From assembly GCF_020554845.1 (NCBI RefSeq), contig NZ_JAJCIA010000032.1, positions 1-46,275 on the forward strand: a stretch of 46,275 nt of DNA, read 5' to 3'. Made by a program: the position numbers and the translations under genes. Of this stretch, positions 41,596 to 46,275 are shown piece after piece. Numbering within the stretch: position 1 is the first letter of the stretch; every line of letters starts with the position of its first letter. The notes below the pieces were generated by a model, which saw only the letters and a list, made by a program, of their open reading frames with translations, was not told the origin of the DNA and did no database searches. The stretch comes from Blautia faecis. GTDB taxonomy: Bacteria; Bacillota; Clostridia; Lachnospirales; Lachnospiraceae.

Positions 41596-43101
41596 TTATT
41601 TTGCTTTCTTTAAAGTAAAAATGAATTCTGTTCCAACACCTTCCGTGCTGATCACATTAATATTCTGATTATGAGCTTTGATGATCTCTTTCACAATAGA
41701 AAGCCCAAGTCCTGTACCTTTCCGGTCTTTTCCGCGGGAGGTATCTGTCTTGTAAAATCTGTCCCACACCTTGGACAGGCTGTCCTTGGGGATTCCTACT
41801 CCGTGATCCTTCACAGAAACGAAAACCTTATCATTTTTTACGGATGTTTCAATGTTGATCGAGGAATTGTCATTACTGAATTTGATTGCATTGTCCAATA
41901 AATTGTACAGTACCTGCTGGATCTGTTCCATATCTGCCTCTACGAACAGCTCTCTTCCGGAAAGCAGCAGTTCCAGGTCAATATTCTTTTTGGAACAGAT
42001 TACCTCAAACGTATTGGCAGTATTTTTGATCACATCATTAATATCAAATTTGCGGATATTCATCATCCGTTTCCGTTCATCCAGATCATTCAGCACCAGA
42101 AGGCTCCGCGTCAGTTTTTCCAGACGGTCAGCTTCATGGGAAATGATATTTAAATATTTGTCCTGCAATTCCGGGGGGATGGTGCCATCCAGAATTGCCT
42201 CCACATATCCTTTGATGGAAGTCAGAGGAGAGCGGAAATCGTGGGAAACATTGGCAATAAAGGTGCGCTGGTATTCTCCGTTCTGGTTGATCCTGTCTGC
42301 CATGTAGTTCAGGGTTTTGGCAAGATAGCCCATTTCGTCCTCGGATTTCACTGGAATGCGATAACTCAGATCTCCGTTGGCATATTCGGAAGCCCCCTTG
42401 ATGATCTGTTGCATTGGAGTATGGATCCATTTCTGATAGCAGAGAAGGAGCAGTCCGCACAAGGCATACACGGCAAAAAAAACCATCTGAAGAATTCCAA
42501 GAAGACCGCTTCGTTTCTGATAAAGCTGCTGCATGTCATAATGGTAGGTAACATAGCCTTCTGTTACACCGGAATTTTCCACCGATATCATCACATTAAG
42601 ATGGGGACTGGAAAAATAGCCATAAAAATTACTGATCTGATATTGGGTATTAAGCCAGAAGTCCAGATCAGAATAGGGGATGGAAATTGTGTTTGCAGCA
42701 GAGAATTTTTCAGAGGATGTTCCATTCTCTGGGATTTTATCTGTTTCTGAAGTCTGAACTTCAGAATCGGCAGTGGATTTCGCAGAACTGACGTTATATT
42801 CCAGATTTGAGGACTGCACGATCACATGGAAATTTTTATCCAGGATCAGTATCCCGGCTTCCTCTCCGGAAGCCAGAATATCCATAATCTTTTCCAGTCC
42901 TTTGCTATCATTGTCTGCAACCTGCTGTACAGTGACAGCATCAGAAGCAAATCGTACAGCACTGTCATACAGCCTTGCGCCAACTTCTTCTTCCAGATAG
43001 GTTTCCACGAAATGAGAGCCACCTGCTGTAGCGAAAAGGAAGCCTACAATTCCAATGAAAATGTAACTGCAGATCAGTTTGCTGTGAACCGTTTTTCTCA
43101 T
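41596..43101 (-). CDS. Sensor histidine kinase with HAMP domain
   Basis: The 501-aa kinase has TM1 (about 9-28), an extracytoplasmic region (about 30-195) with a polar Ser/Glu/Thr-rich stretch, TM2 (about 198-222), HAMP (IHTPMQQIIKGASEYANGDLSYRIPV), HisKA with His287 in ANVSHDFRSPLTSIKGYVEAILDGTIPPE, and HATPase with YNLLDNAIKFS, DHGVGIP and GTGLGLSIVKEI. The FRSPLTSIKGY form is common in Clostridia. It overlaps the regulator gene by 4 bp and is its cognate kinase. The signal is unknown. Confidence 0.92.
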   Translation of the reverse strand: MRKTVHSKLICSYIFIGIVGFLFATAGGSHFVETYLEEEVGARLYDSAVRFASDAVTVQQVADNDSKGLEKIMDILASGEEAGILILDKNFHVIVQSSNLEYNVSSAKSTADSEVQTSETDKIPENGTSSEKFSAANTISIPYSDLDFWLNTQYQISNFYGYFSSPHLNVMISVENSGVTEGYVTYHYDMQQLYQKRSGLLGILQMVFFAVYALCGLLLLCYQKWIHTPMQQIIKGASEYANGDLSYRIPVKSEDEMGYLAKTLNYMADRINQNGEYQRTFIANVSHDFRSPLTSIKGYVEAILDGTIPPELQDKYLNIISHEADRLEKLTRSLLVLNDLDERKRMMNIRKFDINDVIKNTANTFEVICSKKNIDLELLLSGRELFVEADMEQIQQVLYNLLDNAIKFSNDNSSINIETSVKNDKVFVSVKDHGVGIPKDSLSKVWDRFYKTDTSRGKDRKGTGLGLSIVKEIIKAHNQNINVISTEGVGTEFIFTLKKAK

Positions 43102-43799
43102 TCGCTTTTTACCTCAAACTTGTATCCGATTCCCCAGACTGTAGAAATAGACCAGTTCGGATGATCTTTGATTTTTTCGCGCAGACGTTTAATGTGAACG
43201 TCTACAGTTCTGGTATCGCCAATATATTCGTAGCCCCAGATGTGGTCCAGAAGCTGCTCTCTGGTGAATACCTGATTGGGTGAGGAAGCAAGGAAATAGA
43301 GAAGCTCCAGCTCCTTAGGCGGCATGTCTACCTGTTTTCCCATATAAGTAACGGAATAGTTGGTAAGGTTGACAATAAGATCCGGATAAGTGGCACATTT
43401 CTCATCACTTACAACTGCAGCCTGTTTGGGCTGGAAACGGCGTAGAACTGCACGGACACGGGCAACCAGTTCTTTTGAATCAAAAGGCTTGATAATGTAG
43501 TCGTCGGCGCCAAGCTCCAGGCCAAGTACCTTGTCAAAGGTTTCTCCTTTTGCGGAAAGCATAATGATCGGCACGTCTGAGGTGTGGCGGATCTCACGGC
43601 AGACCTGATAGCCGTCAATACCTGGAAGCATCAGATCCAGAAGAATCAGGTTCGGGCGAAAAGTCTGGAATTCTTTTAAAGCCAGCTCGCCATCGTTTAC
43701 AATTTTGGTTTCGAAACATTCTTTGGTAAGATACAGAGAAATCAGCTCTGCAATATTGTTGTCATCATCGACAATGAGGATTTTCTGTTTAGCAACCAT
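43098..43799 (-). CDS. OmpR-family response regulator
   Basis: The 233-aa regulator has a receiver domain with VDDDNN, phospho-acceptor Asp55 in LILLDLMLPG, Ser in MLSAKGE and Lys-Pro in YIIKPFD. A winged-helix domain (about 135-228) has MPPKELELLYFLASSPN, DTRTVDVHIKRLREKI and STVWGIGYKFEV. It resembles ResD/WalR-type regulators, but its target is not known. The gene starts only 22 bp after the mutS2 stop, so it may be co-transcribed with mutS2. AAGGAG lies before the start. Confidence 0.92.
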   Translation of the reverse strand: MVAKQKILIVDDDNNIAELISLYLTKECFETKIVNDGELALKEFQTFRPNLILLDLMLPGIDGYQVCREIRHTSDVPIIMLSAKGETFDKVLGLELGADDYIIKPFDSKELVARVRAVLRRFQPKQAAVVSDEKCATYPDLIVNLTNYSVTYMGKQVDMPPKELELLYFLASSPNQVFTREQLLDHIWGYEYIGDTRTVDVHIKRLREKIKDHPNWSISTVWGIGYKFEVKSE

Positions 43800-43821
43800 A
43801 GTTTCTCCTTATAAAATATAG

Positions 43822-46203
43822 TTATTTCTTAAATTCTACAATGGTAACACCAGCATCTCCTTCGCCAAATTCAGCCAGGTGGAAATCAGCCACATGCTTC
43901 TGGCGGCGGAGATAATTGTGTACTCCTTTTCGAAGGGCACCGGTACCTTTACCATGTACGATACGCACGCTCTTTAAGTGTGCCAGATAAGCGTCATCCA
44001 GATATTTATCCAGTTCTGCCACAGCCTCATCTACAGTTTTTCCAAGAAGATTAATTTCAGTGGAAACACTGGTAGACTTGGACATGCGGATCTTGCCTGC
44101 TCCTGTTCTGGAAAGTCCAGGAGTGTTGATAACTGGTTCGTCAACAAGCTCCAGGTCAGAAATATGAACTTTGGAACGGATGATACCCATCTGTACAAAA
44201 AGAAAGCCTTTGGAATCGGGATGACTGCTGACAGTTCCTTTCAGATTCATGCTCAGTACCTGAACGGTGTCTCCAAGGGAAAGATCCTTAGGCTTCAGCT
44301 CTTTTTTCGGTTTCTTTACGGTGGTGTTCATGGACATGCCCTTTTCGGCTTTGTTCATGCGGTTTCTAAGATTCTGGCGTTCTTTTTCAATGGCAGCAGT
44401 GTCCACGTGATCTTTCTGGAATTTGTGGAACATTTTCATGGTCTGATCTGCGTATTCCTTAGCATCTGCAAGAATCTTACGGGCTTCTTCGTTGGCTTCG
44501 CGCAAGATCCGCTCTTTACGTTCGTCCAGCTTCTCCTGCTTGGACTCTAACTCCTGTTTCAAGGAAGCAATCTGGGTTTTGTAACGCTCTGCTTCCTGAC
44601 GCTCATTTTCGATGATCACGCGGCTGTTTTCCAGGGAGGTAAGTACATCCTCGAAGGACTCGTCCTTCTGGCTGATCTGATCTTTGGCGCGCTCAATGAT
44701 AAAGTCCGGAAGTCCAAGTTTGGAAGAAATCGCAAAGGCATTACTCTTTCCAGGAACACCGATGAGCAGGCGGTAAGTAGGACGCAGGGTTTCCACATTA
44801 AACTCACAGCAGGCATTTTCAACGCCGTCAGTGGACAGGGCGTAAACTTTCAGTTCACTGTAATGGGTGGTTGCCATAGTGCGGATGCCTTGTTCATGCA
44901 GGAAGGACAAAATGGAGATGGCAAGTGCCGCTCCTTCTGTCGGGTCGGTACCAGCGCCAAGCTCATCAAAAAGCACCAGAGAGTCCTGATCTGCTTTTTT
45001 CAGGAAAGACACTACGTTGGTCATATGTGAGGAAAAGGTACTGAGAGACTGCTCGATGCTCTGCTCGTCCCCGATATCTGCGTAAACCTCACGGAAAACA
45101 GAAAGCTCGGAGCGGTCCAGGGCTGGAATGTGAAGTCCCGCCTGTCCCATCAGGGTCAGAAGTCCAACTGTCTTAAGGGAAACGGTTTTACCACCAGTAT
45201 TTGGTCCGGTTACAACAAGGAGGTCGAAGTCTTCTCCAAGACGGATGTCAATGGGAACGGCTTTTTTTCTGGGAATGAGCGGGTGGCGTGCCTGTTTCAG
45301 GTGAATGCGTTTCTCTGTATTGAAAATGGGTTCTGTGGCATTCATATCCAGTGCAAGTCCTGCTCTGGCAAAAATGAAATCCAGCTGGATCATAATGTCA
45401 AGGTCTGCGCGAATGGCGTCCACATTCTGGGCTGTCTGTTCACTTAAGGCAGCGAGAACTGCCTCAATCTCTTTCTGTTCTTGAAGCTCCAGCTCGCGGA
45501 TGTCGTTGTTTAGTTTGACAATCGCCAGAGGCTCAATGAATAAAGTGGAGCCGGTGGAAGACTGGTCGTGGATCATACCTGGAACCTGACCTTTGTATTC
45601 GGCTTTTACCGGGATACAGTAGCGGCCGTTTCGCATGGTGATAACGGAGTCCTGAAGGTAATTACGGGCGCTGCCGTTTACCAGAGAGGCCAGCTGGGTG
45701 TGGATGCGGTCATTGGCAACTTTCATGCTGCGGCGTACATGCATCAGACCGGCACTGGCGTCGTCACTGATTTCGTCCTGGGAAATGATGCAGCGGCGGA
45801 TTTCGGCTGAGAGGGGAGTCAATGGCTCCAAACTCTCAAACATGCCGTCCAGAGAGTCTTCTCTTGCATCTCCGCGCTCATTTCGGGAGTAGGCTTTGAC
45901 ACGGTTGGTATTTTCCAGAAGTCCGGCAATGGCAAGGAGTTCGGAAATTCCAAGGGAACTTCCGATTTCCAGACGTTTCAGTGAGCCGCGCACGTCTTTT
46001 ACGCTTCCAAAGGAGATGTTTCCTTTCTGGAAAAGGCGTGTGAGGGCGTCTCTGGTCTGGGTCTGCATATGACGGATTTCGTAAACATCTTCAGAGGGCA
46101 GGAGGTGCCTGCACAGGTCTTTCCCCATCTGGGAAGAAGCCTTCTCTGTCAGTTGGTCGATGATCTTGTAGTATTCAAGTGATTTTAAAGCTTTTGGATT
46201 CAT
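43822..46203 (-). CDS. mutS2: MutS2 ATPase with Smr endonuclease domain
   Basis: The 793-aa MutS2 has a core and lever region (about 1-310), an ABC-type ATPase (Walker A VTGPNTGGKTVSLKT near residue 331, Walker B LVLFDELGAGTDPTEG near 403), a long coiled coil (about 515-610) and a C-terminal Smr domain (about 715-793; VRIVHGKGTGALRKGV). MutS2 lacks the mismatch-recognition domain. In B. subtilis relatives it acts on collided ribosomes through the Smr domain, and in other species a role against recombination was proposed. The start ATG has GGAGATATT upstream. The two-component pair follows on the same strand. Confidence 0.95.
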   Translation of the reverse strand: MNPKALKSLEYYKIIDQLTEKASSQMGKDLCRHLLPSEDVYEIRHMQTQTRDALTRLFQKGNISFGSVKDVRGSLKRLEIGSSLGISELLAIAGLLENTNRVKAYSRNERGDAREDSLDGMFESLEPLTPLSAEIRRCIISQDEISDDASAGLMHVRRSMKVANDRIHTQLASLVNGSARNYLQDSVITMRNGRYCIPVKAEYKGQVPGMIHDQSSTGSTLFIEPLAIVKLNNDIRELELQEQKEIEAVLAALSEQTAQNVDAIRADLDIMIQLDFIFARAGLALDMNATEPIFNTEKRIHLKQARHPLIPRKKAVPIDIRLGEDFDLLVVTGPNTGGKTVSLKTVGLLTLMGQAGLHIPALDRSELSVFREVYADIGDEQSIEQSLSTFSSHMTNVVSFLKKADQDSLVLFDELGAGTDPTEGAALAISILSFLHEQGIRTMATTHYSELKVYALSTDGVENACCEFNVETLRPTYRLLIGVPGKSNAFAISSKLGLPDFIIERAKDQISQKDESFEDVLTSLENSRVIIENERQEAERYKTQIASLKQELESKQEKLDERKERILREANEEARKILADAKEYADQTMKMFHKFQKDHVDTAAIEKERQNLRNRMNKAEKGMSMNTTVKKPKKELKPKDLSLGDTVQVLSMNLKGTVSSHPDSKGFLFVQMGIIRSKVHISDLELVDEPVINTPGLSRTGAGKIRMSKSTSVSTEINLLGKTVDEAVAELDKYLDDAYLAHLKSVRIVHGKGTGALRKGVHNYLRRQKHVADFHLAEFGEGDAGVTIVEFKK

Positions 46204-46229
46204 AATATCTCCTATAAATCAATTGCTAT

Positions 46230-46275
46230 TTAGTTGATTAAAAGTTCTTCAATGCGGACGCATTTGGACAATGTG
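46230..46275 (-). CDS. Possible C-terminal end of a gene upstream of mutS2 (partial)
   Basis: On the minus strand one frame entering from the window edge reads TLSKCVRIEELLIN and stops at 46230, 26 bp before the mutS2 start. It is too short to identify, and other frames also stop here, so it is only a candidate. The 26-bp spacer holds the mutS2 ribosome binding site. Confidence 0.25.
   Translation of the reverse strand, partial: TLSKCVRIEELLIN

Overview
The window looks like a chromosomal segment of a gut Firmicute of the family Lachnospiraceae (Blautia/Ruminococcus/Dorea-like). The basis is moderate-to-low GC, strong purine-rich ribosome binding sites, and typical family content: a type II-A CRISPR system, YesM-like sensors, an N-acetylhexosamine kinase, a GH29 fucosidase and a TetM-like GTPase fused to a nuclease domain. 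The genus cannot be fixed from sequence alone.

Region 1 (1-7,806) is a type II-A CRISPR-Cas locus set in decayed DNA. A palindromic repeat cuts off a minus-strand gene start, and a response-regulator gene is broken after about 93 codons. Next comes a tracrRNA gene on the minus strand, then cas9, cas1, cas2 and csn2 on the plus strand, a 49-bp leader, and an array of 8 repeats (36 bp) and 7 spacers (all 30 bp). csn2 carries a one-base frameshift in an A run. The predicted tracrRNA and cas9 promoters point in opposite directions and overlap on a 15-bp perfect palindrome.

Region 2 (7,813-14,589) holds a minus-strand aldehyde dehydrogenase and an iron-type alcohol dehydrogenase separated by a structured element with 14-bp terminal inverted repeats. 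A 972-residue TetM/EF-G-like GTPase with a C-terminal Rae1/YacP-type NYN nuclease domain follows, then a GreA-family factor. The GTPase-nuclease fusion is the most unusual protein here: a ribosomal A-site GTPase joined to a domain whose relatives cut mRNA in the ribosome.

Region 3 (14,590-19,140) is a phosphate module: a Na/Pi cotransporter with a PhoU-like tail, then a PhoB/PhoR-type pair. Both promoters carry a Pho-box-like direct repeat, each ending the same distance from its -10 box.

Region 4 (19,188-34,758) is a carbohydrate region. It contains nagB, a co-transcribed sensor kinase/AraC-type regulator/lipoprotein binding protein, an ABC sugar importer (binding protein and two permeases, no ATPase), and a GH29 fucosidase with a Gfo/Idh/MocA oxidoreductase and a GNAT-like acyltransferase. 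A nucleotidyltransferase, a NahK-like kinase, galE and a HAD phosphatase follow. Together they suggest uptake and breakdown of fucosylated, HexNAc-containing host glycans.

Region 5 (34,764-46,275) is mostly housekeeping: tRNA-Phe, a large membrane protein, trxB-trxA-radical SAM, a 34-residue membrane peptide, an AIR-synthase-like protein and trmL on the plus strand, then mutS2 and a two-component pair on the minus strand. Short palindromic repeats of at least two families lie between genes throughout.
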